Shown: positions 54,093-63,709 of the stretch, piece by piece
Numbering within the stretch: position 1 is the first letter of the stretch
Layout: each line of letters begins with the position of its first letter
NCBI GenBank assembly: GCA_019695395.1
Contig: JAIBAD010000001.1
Location: 24,001 to 88,000 of the forward strand
From: Alphaproteobacteria bacterium
GTDB lineage: Bacteria; Pseudomonadota; Alphaproteobacteria; JAEUKQ01; JAIBAD01
Direction: 5' to 3'
Length of the DNA: 64,000 nt
The notes under the pieces: model-generated
The model's database searches: none
Told to the model about the DNA's origin: nothing
The model's input: the letters and a program-made list of their open reading frames with translations, nothing else
Translations under genes and position numbers: made by a program

Positions 54093-56777
54093 TTAGCTTA
54101 TTTTACCATGACATTGTTTAAATTTTTTACCAGAACCACAAGGGCACAAAGCATTACGTGGCGTTTTATCGGAAGTAGCAGGTATTCTATTTTCCTGGGA
54201 TGGTGATATTGTATCTGTATCTAAATTTGCTAAAGCTGGATCTTCCCTTGTTTCATACATTTTTACAGGTTTTTTTGCCGGGATAATTTCTTCTGGTTGC
54301 TCAACTTGGATACGTATGTGGCTAAGCACAGAGGTAATTTGTTCACGTAAATAATTTAACATTAAATGAAACATTTCAAATGCTTCGCGTTGGTATTCAT
54401 TTAGTGGATCACGCTGAGCATAAGCTCTTAAATTAATTCCGTGTCTTAAATGGTCAAGAGTTAAAAGATGATCTTTCCAATTCTGATCAAGAATTTGTAA
54501 AAGTAAACTTTTTTCAGCAGCCCTCATTACTTCTGGGCCAAATGTATTTTCCTTTTCAATAACTTTCTTGTCAGATGCGTCTAAAACACGTTGTAGAATT
54601 ATAGCTTGATCCACACCTTCCTCCTTAGCCCAACCTTCTAAAGGAAGTTCTAAGGCTAAAACACGTCGCATTTCTTCATGTAATCCTTTTATATCCCATT
54701 CTTCTGCATATGATTTTTCAGGAATATAACGTTCGATGATTTGATGAATTACTTCATGACGCATTTCTTTAACAGTATCTGCAATATCCTGTACCTGCAT
54801 CAATTCGCGTCTTTGTTCATAAATGACTTTACGTTGTTCATTCATAACATTATCAAATTTTAATAGATTTTTACGCACTTCAAAATTTCTGGCTTCAACT
54901 TTTTGTTGGGCTTTTTCTAAAGCTTTATTTACCCATGGATGGGTAATTGCCTCGCCTTCTTTTAAACCCAACCTTCTTAAAACAGAATCCATCCGTTCAG
55001 AACCAAAAATTCTCATTAAATCGTCTTCCAGAGATAAGAAAAAACGTGATGCACCTGGATCACCTTGACGTCCAGACCGACCGCGTAATTGGTTATCAAT
55101 ACGGCGACTTTCATGTCGTTCTGTTCCTATGACAAATAATCCGCCAGCTTTTAATGCTATATCCTTTGATTTTTCAATTTCGTCTTTAATTTTAATTGTT
55201 TTATTGGTACGAACTTCATCGCTATCAGTTTCTAAAATTTCCGAATGCAAACGCATTTCCAAATTACCACCTAGTTGAATGTCTGTCCCACGTCCTGCCA
55301 TATTTGTTGCAATAGTGACAGCACCCGGTACCCCTGCTTCAGAAATAATTACGGCTTCTTGTTCATGATAACGGGCATTCAAAACTTGGTGAGGTATTTT
55401 ACGTTTTTTTAATAAACTTGAAATAATTTCAGATTTTTCTATGCTCACGGTTCCAACCAATACAGGTTGTTCTTTTTGGCGGCATTCTTCAATCAAATGA
55501 ATAATTGCATTATATTTTTCTTGGGCTGTACGATAAATTTCATCATTTTGGTCTAAACGTGCCACTGTTTTATTTGGTGGTATTTCAATAACGTCCAAAT
55601 TATAAATATCAGAGAATTCACCTGCCTCTGTCATAGCTGTACCTGTCATACCAGCTAATTTGGGATAAAGTCTAAAATAATTTTGGAATGTAATCGAAGC
55701 TAAAGTTTGATTTTCATTTTGAATGATAGCACCTTCCTTGGCTTCCAAAGCTTGATGCAATCCTTCTGAATATCTACGACCTTCTAGCATACGGCCTGTA
55801 AATTCATCAACAATAACAACTTTGTTGTCTTTAACCAAATAATCTACATCACGTGTAAAAAGCTTATGAGCTCTTAACGCTGCATTAACATGATGTAAAA
55901 AGGTAATATTTTGTATATCATAAAGAGAACCAGTTTCTAATAATCCCGCTTTTTTTAAAAGCTCTTCTATATGCTCAACACCCTGTTCCGTTAAAGTAAC
56001 ATTACGGTTTTTTTCATCTTTTTCGTAATCTGTTGGCTGTAATTCAGGAATTAAAGCATTTATTTTTATATAAAGTTCTGAATTATCTTCGGTAGGACCT
56101 GAAATAATTAAAGGTGTTCTAGCTTCATCGATTAAAATACTATCAACTTCATCAACAATAGCATAATTAAATTCCCGTTGAACCATATCTTCAAGACGGA
56201 ATTTCATATTATCCCGTAAATAATCAAATCCAAATTCATTATTAGTTCCATAAGTAATATCACAATTATAAGCCTCACGTCTTTCGTGATCATTAAGCCC
56301 ATGGACGATAACACCTACTGACAATCCTAAAAATCTATGAATTTGACCCATCCACTCTGCGTCTCTTTTAGCTAAATAATCATTTACGGTTACAACATGG
56401 ACACCCTTACCAGTTAAAGCATTAAGATAAACAGCTAACGTAGAAACCAGTGTTTTACCTTCACCTGTTTTCATTTCAGCAATCATTCCTTGATGTAAAA
56501 CCATACCCCCCATAAGTTGAACATCATAATGACGTTGGCCAAGACAGCGAACCGCAGCTTCGCGTACCGTTGCAAAAGCTTCTGGTAATAGATCATCCAA
56601 TTGCTCGCCATCCTTAAGACGTTGACGAAACCATAAAGTACGATCAGCTAATTCTGAATCTGTTAATTTTTTTAAATCTTCTTCAAGATTATTAATATCA
56701 AGAATTTCTTTTCTTAAAGATTTAATAAACCGTTCATTCGCTGAACCAAAAATCTGCCGAGCTAAGGAGGCAAACAT
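54093..56777 (-). CDS. secA: Preprotein translocase ATPase SecA
   Basis: An 894-residue SecA, the motor that pushes preproteins through SecYEG. Walker A is [12 protein letters not shown], the DEAD-type motif is [20 protein letters not shown], and [13 protein letters not shown] and [17 protein letters not shown] are helicase-type motifs. The preprotein cross-linking and scaffold domains are full length. The C-terminal [14 protein letters not shown] zinc motif that binds SecB is present. A TTGACA promoter with a palindrome on the -10 lies upstream. Confidence 0.97.
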   Translation of the reverse strand: MFASLARQIFGSANERFIKSLRKEILDINNLEEDLKKLTDSELADRTLWFRQRLKDGEQLDDLLPEAFATVREAAVRCLGQRHYDVQLMGGMVLHQGMIAEMKTGEGKTLVSTLAVYLNALTGKGVHVVTVNDYLAKRDAEWMGQIHRFLGLSVGVIVHGLNDHERREAYNCDITYGTNNEFGFDYLRDNMKFRLEDMVQREFNYAIVDEVDSILIDEARTPLIISGPTEDNSELYIKINALIPELQPTDYEKDEKNRNVTLTEQGVEHIEELLKKAGLLETGSLYDIQNITFLHHVNAALRAHKLFTRDVDYLVKDNKVVIVDEFTGRMLEGRRYSEGLHQALEAKEGAIIQNENQTLASITFQNYFRLYPKLAGMTGTAMTEAGEFSDIYNLDVIEIPPNKTVARLDQNDEIYRTAQEKYNAIIHLIEECRQKEQPVLVGTVSIEKSEIISSLLKKRKIPHQVLNARYHEQEAVIISEAGVPGAVTIATNMAGRGTDIQLGGNLEMRLHSEILETDSDEVRTNKTIKIKDEIEKSKDIALKAGGLFVIGTERHESRRIDNQLRGRSGRQGDPGASRFFLSLEDDLMRIFGSERMDSVLRRLGLKEGEAITHPWVNKALEKAQQKVEARNFEVRKNLLKFDNVMNEQRKVIYEQRRELMQVQDIADTVKEMRHEVIHQIIERYIPEKSYAEEWDIKGLHEEMRRVLALELPLEGWAKEEGVDQAIILQRVLDASDKKVIEKENTFGPEVMRAAEKSLLLQILDQNWKDHLLTLDHLRHGINLRAYAQRDPLNEYQREAFEMFHLMLNYLREQITSVLSHIRIQVEQPEEIIPAKKPVKMYETREDPALANLDTDTISPSQENRIPATSDKTPRNALCPCGSGKKFKQCHGKIS

Positions 56778-56829
56778 TTAAAACCTCAATCATAAAACAT
56801 TATTTTTTAGGAAAAATCCGTTATTTCCT

Positions 56830-56843
56830 TATGTCTAGACATA
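56830..56843. promoter_or_regulatory. 14-bp palindrome (TATGTCTAGACATA) upstream of secA
   Basis: A perfect palindrome, extended by CC/GG on the flanks with one mismatch, covers the -10 hexamer of the predicted secA promoter, 53 bp before the start codon. It could be a repressor site or a start-site hairpin. No cognate regulator can be named. Confidence 0.4.
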
Positions 56844-56866
56844 GGGTGAATATCTAACACTGTCAA
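56838..56866 (-). promoter_or_regulatory. Probable secA promoter
   Basis: On the minus strand TTGACA (56861-56866) and TATGTC (56838-56843) are separated by 17 bp. The -35 is perfect and the -10 weak, which may point to an activator or supercoiling dependence. The -10 lies inside the 14-bp palindrome. Confidence 0.5.
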
Positions 56867-56905
56867 TAATTATAGTAATTTTTAATATATAGCTTCTAAT
56901 TAAAA

Positions 56906-57808
56906 TTATTTTTTTCTTTTTTCTAGAAACCATCGAACAATATTCATTAAATTAGGAACTAGTTTAGGACGTAACAAACGTTCATCATATATTTTCATAC
57001 GGCGATCATTTTCAGAAAAACATAAATTCAAAAAGTCTAATGCAGATGTTTTAATTGATAATGCATTTGCTCCTTGCGCTGTAAAATTTCCAGTTTTTGT
57101 ACCAGTTACCGTTTTAACTCTGGTCCAAACTGCATATATAATAGCTGCCATACATTTAAAGAAAAACCAAGGTTTTTTCCAAAAAGGCAAATTTGCCTGT
57201 ACATAAGCCACCCAATTAACAAAAAATAAAATATGTCGCCCTTCTTCTTGAACAACAGGTTCAAATACCTCAATCAAAGGTAAAGGAAAAAATCCAGATT
57301 TACGAGCTAATGCAAAAAGACCAAATGCAAAAAAGCTTTCGAAACATTCCCCATAACCTGTTAACATAAATGCCCATTCTGCATTTTTTGGTTTTTCAAA
57401 AACATATGGCGCAATCTTAATTCCATAAAAATCCGTCATATATTTTAAAACATGCTTATGACGGTCTTCTTCAAAGGCATCTAAACTAATAGCCTCTTTT
57501 AAAAGTGGATCTAATGTTTGCTCGGCTAAAGCTTTCACCCTTACAGAAGCACGTTCTTCTGTATGAACAGCGATATTCCAAAAAGGTAAAGTGGTTAATC
57601 TTTTAAAAGCCTCTTCAGATAAAACAGGCCATTGAATAACAGCAGGCTTATAAGGATTGAAAGTATCAAGTAACATTCTACAAAAAAGATTTTTATGGTC
57701 TTCTGTACCAATGGAAATTTTTTTGCCTTGATTTGGCCCTTTCCAAACTTGGGGTATATAATTTGAATTATAATCTGGGTTTAAAACAAAATCTGGCGAT
57801 GCTTGCAT
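56906..57808 (-). CDS. Ferritin-like diiron domain protein
   Basis: A 300-residue protein with four-helix-bundle diiron signatures in two halves: HTEERASVRV (Glu84/85) with AFEEDRHKHV (Glu113/114, His117), and ECFESFF (Glu154/157) with QEEGRHILFF (Glu188/189, His192). This paired E...ExxRH arrangement is that of ferritin-like oxidases and hydroxylases. The segment at about 205-235 is hydrophobic and may touch the membrane. The reaction is unknown; fatty-acid, quinone or aromatic oxidation are possible. It is flanked by secA and accA with gaps of 128 and 182 bp, the latter extremely AT-rich. Confidence 0.75.
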   Translation of the reverse strand: MQASPDFVLNPDYNSNYIPQVWKGPNQGKKISIGTEDHKNLFCRMLLDTFNPYKPAVIQWPVLSEEAFKRLTTLPFWNIAVHTEERASVRVKALAEQTLDPLLKEAISLDAFEEDRHKHVLKYMTDFYGIKIAPYVFEKPKNAEWAFMLTGYGECFESFFAFGLFALARKSGFFPLPLIEVFEPVVQEEGRHILFFVNWVAYVQANLPFWKKPWFFFKCMAAIIYAVWTRVKTVTGTKTGNFTAQGANALSIKTSALDFLNLCFSENDRRMKIYDERLLRPKLVPNLMNIVRWFLEKRKK

Positions 57809-57990
57809 ACGTATAAGCTATCCTAATTTAAAAATATGTAAATAAAATTTATTATATCAAATAATTAAATATATAATAAGTTAATAATATATTAATTTTA
57901 CAAATATACTAATATTTTTTAATTTATTTTATGTGTAAAATATTTAAAATTAAATTTTGTATTTTAATTATAAATACTTATTAAAATATA

Positions 57991-58941
57991 TCAATTTTTC
58001 TGGCCCATATCCAGAAATTTATCAACACGATGTTGCACAAAATCTTCAATTTTTTCTTCTATAAGCTCATCAAAAGCTTTTTCAATAGCTTTTTTAACCG
58101 TTTGAATAGTTTCTTCTTGATCCCTATGCGCACCACCTAGAGGTTCTTTAATAATCGTATCAATAACGCCAAGCTGTAATAGATCTGCAGCCGTTAATTT
58201 TAATGCTTCTGCTGCTTCTTTAGCATGAGATGCACTACGCCATAATATGGATGCACACCCTTCTGGAGAAATTACAGAATAAACGGAATGTTCTAACATT
58301 AATACCTTATTTCCAACAGCTAAAGCTACAGCCCCCCCTGATCCTCCTTCGCCTATAATAACAGAAATTAAGGGAACTTTAACCTCTAAACATATTTGTA
58401 TTGATTTAGCGATAGCTTCTGCTTGGCCACGTGCTTCTGCATCAATACCAGGATAAGCACCAGGCGTATCAACTAGAGTAACAATAGGAAGACCAAAATG
58501 ATCTGCCAGTTTCATTAAACGTTGAGTTTTACGATAACCTTCAGGTTTTGCCATACCAAAATTATGTTTAACCCGGCTTGCTGTATCAGAACCCTTTTCG
58601 TGACCAATAACCATAACAGTTTTTTGATTAAATTTAGCCAAGCCCCCAATAATTGCTTTATCATCAGCAAAACATCTATCCCCAGCTAAGGGAATAAAAT
58701 CTGTAAATATATTTTGAATATAATCAAAAAAATGGGGCCTTTCAGGATGTCTTGCAATTAAAGTTTTTTGCCAAGAGTTTAATTTTGAATAAGTTTGCTT
58801 TAAAAGTTTATCAACTTTAACTTGAAGATGACTAATCTCATCTATGATGTTAACATCATTATGAGTAGAAAGATGGCGCAGTTCAGCTATCTTTCCTTCA
58901 AGTTCAGCAATAGGTTTTTCAAATTCCAAAAAACTGGGCAT
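57991..58941 (-). CDS. accA: Acetyl-CoA carboxylase carboxyltransferase subunit alpha
   Basis: A 316-residue AccA. It forms, with AccD, the carboxyltransferase that makes malonyl-CoA for fatty acid synthesis. [15 protein letters not shown] starts the N-terminal coiled coil; the catalytic domain has [52 protein letters not shown] and [15 protein letters not shown]. Length is standard. It follows xerD by 49 bp on the same strand. Confidence 0.97.
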   Translation of the reverse strand: MPSFLEFEKPIAELEGKIAELRHLSTHNDVNIIDEISHLQVKVDKLLKQTYSKLNSWQKTLIARHPERPHFFDYIQNIFTDFIPLAGDRCFADDKAIIGGLAKFNQKTVMVIGHEKGSDTASRVKHNFGMAKPEGYRKTQRLMKLADHFGLPIVTLVDTPGAYPGIDAEARGQAEAIAKSIQICLEVKVPLISVIIGEGGSGGAVALAVGNKVLMLEHSVYSVISPEGCASILWRSASHAKEAAEALKLTAADLLQLGVIDTIIKEPLGGAHRDQEETIQTVKKAIEKAFDELIEEKIEDFVQHRVDKFLDMGQKN

Positions 58942-58990
58942 TATAATTTTAAAATCCTAATCTCGACAATCTCATATAGCTCATATGGTT

Positions 58991-59956
58991 TTACTTTTTT
59001 ATATTTTTAAACCCACTTTTATAACCTAAGGGATGGTAATTCTCAACCACTTCTTTCATTTTCGTTTGAGTAACCTTTGTATAAATTTGTGTTGTGGTAA
59101 TATCAGCATGCCCTAAAAGCGTTTGTATTGTTCGTAAATCAGCCCCATGTTCAAGCATGTGAGTTGCAAAAGAATGCCGTAACTTATGGGGGGAAATCTT
59201 TTGATACTCTAATCCAGATTTGTTGGCTATTTTTTTTAAAATTAACCCAACATATTGACGCGTAATATGGGAATTATTATGAGGTGAAGGAAAAAACCAT
59301 GATTCTTTTGTTAAAAATTTATGTCTTTTCATAAATTTTGCTCGTTCATCATACTTCCAGGTATAAACAGCACGTTGTACAGGTAGTGCTAAAGGCACCA
59401 TTCTTTCTTTAGATCCTTTACCATAAACTATAACAAATTTTTCATTTTCAATAAAAGAAGAAGTTTTCAGTGTAACAAGTTCTGACACCCGTAACCCGGC
59501 ACCATATAAAAGCTCTATAATAGTCAAAAATAAATATTTATCTAAATCATTACTTTGTTGAACAAAATGAATAAGGTGGTCAAGATAATTTTCTTGAAGA
59601 GATTTTGGAATTAATTTTTGTGCTTTTGGATTCTCAATCAAAAAAATTGGATCATCTGTACGAATTCCCTCTGCCACAAGAAATTTATAAAACTGACGTA
59701 ATACAGAAAGTTTTTTTGCTAAAGTACGCGCACTTAAAGATCGTGCATAAATATTTTTAATATAATTTTGTATATCATTCGTCTTTGCATCTATAATAGA
59801 AATATTGTGGGGTAATAAAAAATCATTGTAATCATTAAGATCTTTTAAATAAGCTTCATAAGTATGTAAAGAAATGTTTCGTTCCGCTAAAAGCATTTCT
59901 AAAAAAAGTTCTATATGTAAAATTTGTTCTTTTTTATGTTCTTTTTTTAAAAACAT
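58991..59956 (-). CDS. xerD: Tyrosine recombinase XerD
   Basis: A 321-residue tyrosine recombinase with all catalytic residues: Arg156 in GAGLRVSEL, Lys180 in GKGSKERMVPL, His257 and Arg260 in HKLRHSFATHMLEHGADLR, His283 in LLGHADITTTQIY and the nucleophile Tyr292. The N-terminal core-binding domain spans about 10-100. Its place between accA and the xerD-linked conserved gene supports the chromosomal dimer-resolution XerD role rather than a phage integrase. XerC-type function cannot be strictly excluded by eye. Confidence 0.93.
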   Translation of the reverse strand: MFLKKEHKKEQILHIELFLEMLLAERNISLHTYEAYLKDLNDYNDFLLPHNISIIDAKTNDIQNYIKNIYARSLSARTLAKKLSVLRQFYKFLVAEGIRTDDPIFLIENPKAQKLIPKSLQENYLDHLIHFVQQSNDLDKYLFLTIIELLYGAGLRVSELVTLKTSSFIENEKFVIVYGKGSKERMVPLALPVQRAVYTWKYDERAKFMKRHKFLTKESWFFPSPHNNSHITRQYVGLILKKIANKSGLEYQKISPHKLRHSFATHMLEHGADLRTIQTLLGHADITTTQIYTKVTQTKMKEVVENYHPLGYKSGFKNIKK

Positions 59957-59960
59957 TTAA

Positions 59961-61703
59961 TTAAAGACCATTATCAATTGCAACAGCCAAAGCCAATTGT
60001 CTTGCTTCTTTATAAAGACCAATCATATATAAACTTTCTAAAGCCTTTTGAATATACATAGCTTTTTGGGCACCAGGAGAAGTAGTTCCAAAAATTTTAA
60101 AAAGCAAAAGTAAGGTTAATCCTTGATATTTTGCTACAGCCGCATCACCGGTGGCAAACCATAATTCCGTATCAATTTCTGTTTCCGTTGCATCAGAAAA
60201 ATTATCTGCTATTTCTGTCCAATCTTTTTCTTCTTTTTTATAACTTAAAGTTAATGCAGCCGACAATCGCGAAATACGTTTGGTATTTGATATATTTAAA
60301 GAATTTTTTTCTATTTCTTGATTTATTATTGACCACAAAAATGCGTAATCAATTTCAGCCTTTACATCTGACGTACCTATTATTGACAATACCATAAGTT
60401 TTTGCATTTGTATTTTCATCTCTGGCCTGGTGGGTACTAAAGATTTGACTATCTCTAGCCAACCATTTGCTTGGTCATCAAAGCCTAAGAAATACAATAA
60501 TCTTCCAGCTTCAAGCGCAAACCAACCTAATTCTTGTGTGGGCTTAATTTCTAAAACAAATGGCGCATATAAAGGCGCAATTTCTTTATAAATGCCTTGT
60601 TTCCTAGCTTCGACAAAAATCTTTTGAAGAAAAACGACCCTATCTTCAGGGTTATTATCTTGCTGCAATTTTTTCCATATAGCTGGATAATTTTTTAAAA
60701 TTATCTCATCTTGTTTATTTGATTGGTCAACGATTCCGAAATTACTGTAAAGAGGTGCCAAATTTTCATAAAAAAACAATCCTTGACGTACTCCTTGTTC
60801 AGCAGCATATCGACGCAAAATAGGATCTAAATCTTTACTCTCAATAAAAGAAATTAGCCATATAGGTTCTGTTATTTTATAAAATGATTGGGGTAATAGT
60901 TGGTTATTTATTTTTAGAATAGTAAAATATAAAGCTGTTACAAAATTTTCTTTTTTATCAGAATCTTTTTGTTCATTTTGCCAATTAAAAAGCCTTAAAA
61001 AAAAATCGCCATTAGATCCCAATAATTTTTTTTCAGATGCATTTAATATAGGTATTGTATGCTCTTTATACCACTGACAAAAAAACTTTAACTGATGCCA
61101 ATATGGTTGGTTATTAAAAACCATAATATCTTCTTTAATCTCATGACACATGCGTTCAATTTGATCAGACCATAACAGAGCATCTAGCTTCATTCGTGCA
61201 ACTGGCCAATCTAAAAGATTAATAGATTTATAATCCAGAAGATCAGCAACTGCTTTACCATCGCCAAGCTTAACAAGTAATTGCGCTTTAAGAGACATAA
61301 ATTGATCAAGGTTAAAACCTTTTGGACTAGAGCTATTTGTCATTAATAGGCGTTTCATTAAGTTACGCAATACATACGTTTTTTGTGTTATAGGAAGTTC
61401 TTTAATTAATTTTTCTACCCTCACTTGGTCCACCCCATTCCATAAATCTTGGGTCAATCCGCCCTCTTTTGTATCTAGAGTATTATTAATTAAATGTGTC
61501 TCTTTACTTCCAGCAAAATATATGGGCATACCTAAATCTGATTTGGTATTATTTTCTAAAAAAGAACTTATGTCCTGGGGGGAATTCTTTTCCTGTAAAA
61601 TAGGAATTGGTGGACCAAATTGTGCATAGCTTTCAGCAAAACCAAACATCTGGTATATCACAAAAAAAATCAGTAGCCTTTTTAGAAAAAAAGAATGCGC
61701 CAT
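59961..61703 (-). CDS. Conserved alphaproteobacterial secreted protein, unknown function
   Basis: A 580-residue protein with a signal peptide (LLIFFVIYQMFGFAESYAQ, cleavage near residue 28). The rest is largely helical, with helix-pair spacing that suggests an alpha-solenoid (TPR-like) fold, for example LGWFALEAGRLLYFLGFDDQANGWLEIV. I do not recognise a catalytic motif. A long uncharacterised gene at this place, between a tiny membrane protein and xerD, is familiar in alphaproteobacteria near aroK-aroB. Its ATG directly follows the stop of the upstream 46-residue gene (TAAATG). Periplasmic location is inferred. Confidence 0.8.
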   Translation of the reverse strand: MAHSFFLKRLLIFFVIYQMFGFAESYAQFGPPIPILQEKNSPQDISSFLENNTKSDLGMPIYFAGSKETHLINNTLDTKEGGLTQDLWNGVDQVRVEKLIKELPITQKTYVLRNLMKRLLMTNSSSPKGFNLDQFMSLKAQLLVKLGDGKAVADLLDYKSINLLDWPVARMKLDALLWSDQIERMCHEIKEDIMVFNNQPYWHQLKFFCQWYKEHTIPILNASEKKLLGSNGDFFLRLFNWQNEQKDSDKKENFVTALYFTILKINNQLLPQSFYKITEPIWLISFIESKDLDPILRRYAAEQGVRQGLFFYENLAPLYSNFGIVDQSNKQDEIILKNYPAIWKKLQQDNNPEDRVVFLQKIFVEARKQGIYKEIAPLYAPFVLEIKPTQELGWFALEAGRLLYFLGFDDQANGWLEIVKSLVPTRPEMKIQMQKLMVLSIIGTSDVKAEIDYAFLWSIINQEIEKNSLNISNTKRISRLSAALTLSYKKEEKDWTEIADNFSDATETEIDTELWFATGDAAVAKYQGLTLLLLFKIFGTTSPGAQKAMYIQKALESLYMIGLYKEARQLALAVAIDNGL

Positions 61704-61844
61704 TTAATTCGTTAGCAACCGCTCATTAGGAACAATTTTTTCAACATTATTTTGTGGCATAGTTGGTTCCCACAAGCCCAAAAAAACAGCTCCCCCAATA
61801 ATTATTACCAATACTACAATTAACAGACCTACAAACAATTTCAT
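61704..61844 (-). CDS. Small single-span membrane protein (46 aa)
   Basis: A 46-codon frame starting at the ATG at 61844 and ending at the TAA at 61704. The product starts MKLFVGLLIVVLVIIIGGAV with one membrane segment to about residue 24, followed by a short polar tail LWEPTMPQNNVEKIVPNERL. A W-x-x-P followed by a xVEKxxPNxR tail recalls small conserved proteins found at this spot in alphaproteobacteria. Its stop abuts the ATG of the 580-residue gene, so the two should be translated together. Function is unknown. Confidence 0.8.
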   Translation of the reverse strand: MKLFVGLLIVVLVIIIGGAVFLGLWEPTMPQNNVEKIVPNERLLTN

Positions 61845-61979
61845 AATTTTACATCCTTTTATAAATTGTTATTCTTTATATTATTACGTTTATAATCCTT
61901 ATTAAATTGAAAAGTAACAGGATTTTATTAAGATATATAAAATAATGTATAAAAATTACAGATACTAAAATTTAACCGG

Positions 61980-62528
61980 ATGCCCAAAATTATTCCATCT
62001 TTTAAAATTACAAAACCTATTGTACTTGTAGGATTAATGGGTGCTGGGAAAACACGCATTGGCAAAATATTGGCGCAAATTTTAAATATTCCTTTTATCG
62101 ATAGCGATATGCTTATTCAACAAAAAACTGGGCTTTTGATTAAAGATTTTTTTCAAAATTATGGAGAAAAAGCTTTTCGTGAACAAGAACAAAACACTAT
62201 TATAGAAAATTTAAATTCAATAAACTATTCTATCATATCAACAGGCGGGGGCGCCTTCATTAATCCTGTCTTACGGACTGTAATCAAAACACAAAGTTGT
62301 TCCATATGGGTAAAAGCAAATTTAAAAATTACTTTAAAACGAGTATCTTGGAATACAAAAAGACCTTTGCTCAACAATCAAGATAATCTTAAAAAAACAA
62401 TTATCCAACTCCGTAAAGAACGTTACCCTTTTTATCAAGAAGCTGATATTATAGTTCATAATAATCAAACTATATCCTATGCAATTCAATCCACTTTATA
62501 TTCTTTAGATCAGTTTTTTAATAAATAA
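61980..62528 (+). CDS. aroK: Shikimate kinase
   Basis: A 182-residue kinase that phosphorylates shikimate in aromatic amino acid synthesis. The Walker A loop GLMGAGKT is at residues 18-25, the shikimate-binding DSDMLIQQKTG follows, then FREQE, STGGGAF, and the lid Arg in KRPLL. It is followed by aroB after 17 bp, the usual aroK-aroB operon, and is divergent from the small membrane protein gene. Confidence 0.96.
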   Translation: MPKIIPSFKITKPIVLVGLMGAGKTRIGKILAQILNIPFIDSDMLIQQKTGLLIKDFFQNYGEKAFREQEQNTIIENLNSINYSIISTGGGAFINPVLRTVIKTQSCSIWVKANLKITLKRVSWNTKRPLLNNQDNLKKTIIQLRKERYPFYQEADIIVHNNQTISYAIQSTLYSLDQFFNK

Positions 62529-62545
62529 CCAATTTTTTTAGTTTT

Positions 62546-63670
62546 ATGTCTTCTTTGTTAACCATTCCTGTTTCAACTGCTTCTCATTCCTATTCTATCT
62601 TTATAAAAAATAACCTTATTAAAGATATAAATAAAATTTTATATAAAATTTCGACGGACAAGAGAAGAATATTTATTATTACAGATAAAAAAATAGCCGA
62701 ATTACATTTAAAAAATCTTTTGCGAGCTTTAGGCAATCAAAACATTATCAAACCTTTTATTTTATCCGAAGGAGAGAAATATAAAAATTGGGCATCATTA
62801 CAGCGCATTCTTAATTATTGTCTGTCTCATTCAATACGTCGCGCTGATATAATTATAGCATTAGGTGGGGGAGTTATTGGAGATATTACAGGGCTTGCAG
62901 CATCTCTTTTATTACGTGGTGTAATATTTGTTCAAATTCCAACAACTCTTATTGCGCAAATCGATAGTTCTATTGGCGGAAAAACAGCTATTAATACGAA
63001 ACAAGGTAAAAATTTAATTGGCACTTTTTACCAACCATCTCTTGTACTTATTGATCCCTTATATCTTAAAACACTACCCTTACGACATTTAAAAGCAGGA
63101 TATGCAGAACTTATCAAATATGCTCTTATTCAAGATAATGTTTTTTTCAAATGGCTTCAAAAAAATCACTTCCATATTTTTAATGGCAATACAAATTGTT
63201 TAAAACAAGCTATTGCCAAATGTTGTAAAATTAAAGCTTCGATTATTGCCCAAGATGAAAAAGATCGTCATCAAAGATTGCTTCTTAACTTGGGACACAG
63301 TTTTGGACATGCCCTAGAAAGCCTCCTTGATTATAACAGTAACAAATTGCTTCATGGCGAAGCTGTTTCCATAGGTATAGTTTTTGCTTTTTCTTTATCA
63401 GTTTATTTAGGATTATGTCCTGAAAAAGAAAACAAAATTGTCAAACAACATTTAGATCAAATAGGGTTGCCAACACAGGCTTCTTTATGGTTAAAACACC
63501 CTAAACAAATTCAGAAATTTATATACTATCTTCAGCAGGACAAAAAATCAGAAAACCAAAAATTGACATTAATTTTAGTTAAAGGTATTGGTAAAGCCTT
63601 TATTCAAAAAAATATTTCTGTTCGTGATATCGAAGATTTTATATATTTTTTTCTAGGAAATCATTTATAA
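62546..63670 (+). CDS. aroB: 3-Dehydroquinate synthase
   Basis: A 374-residue NAD- and metal-dependent enzyme that cyclises DAHP to 3-dehydroquinate. IIALGGGVIGDITGLAASLLLRG binds NAD, FVQIPTTLIAQIDSSIGGKTAIN and KNLIGTFYQPSLVLIDP the substrate, and the metal ligands lie in GYAELIKYALI, LNLGHSFGHALE and HGEAVSIG. Length is typical. It forms an operon with aroK and probably with the CNNM-domain gene that begins 39 bp later. Confidence 0.97.
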   Translation: MSSLLTIPVSTASHSYSIFIKNNLIKDINKILYKISTDKRRIFIITDKKIAELHLKNLLRALGNQNIIKPFILSEGEKYKNWASLQRILNYCLSHSIRRADIIIALGGGVIGDITGLAASLLLRGVIFVQIPTTLIAQIDSSIGGKTAINTKQGKNLIGTFYQPSLVLIDPLYLKTLPLRHLKAGYAELIKYALIQDNVFFKWLQKNHFHIFNGNTNCLKQAIAKCCKIKASIIAQDEKDRHQRLLLNLGHSFGHALESLLDYNSNKLLHGEAVSIGIVFAFSLSVYLGLCPEKENKIVKQHLDQIGLPTQASLWLKHPKQIQKFIYYLQQDKKSENQKLTLILVKGIGKAFIQKNISVRDIEDFIYFFLGNHL

Positions 63671-63709
63671 TTACTTTCGTTTTTAGTTTTAACTAAATTT
63701 TGGAGTATT

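Noticed and set aside
54093-56777. Antisense open frames inside secA and phrB
   Set aside because: They are shadows of strongly conserved coding sequence and lack ribosome-binding sites or recognisable products.
57809-57990. AT-rich gap as an attachment site or origin
   Set aside because: No repeats, integrase or DnaA-box clusters are seen; xerD nearby is the housekeeping recombinase.
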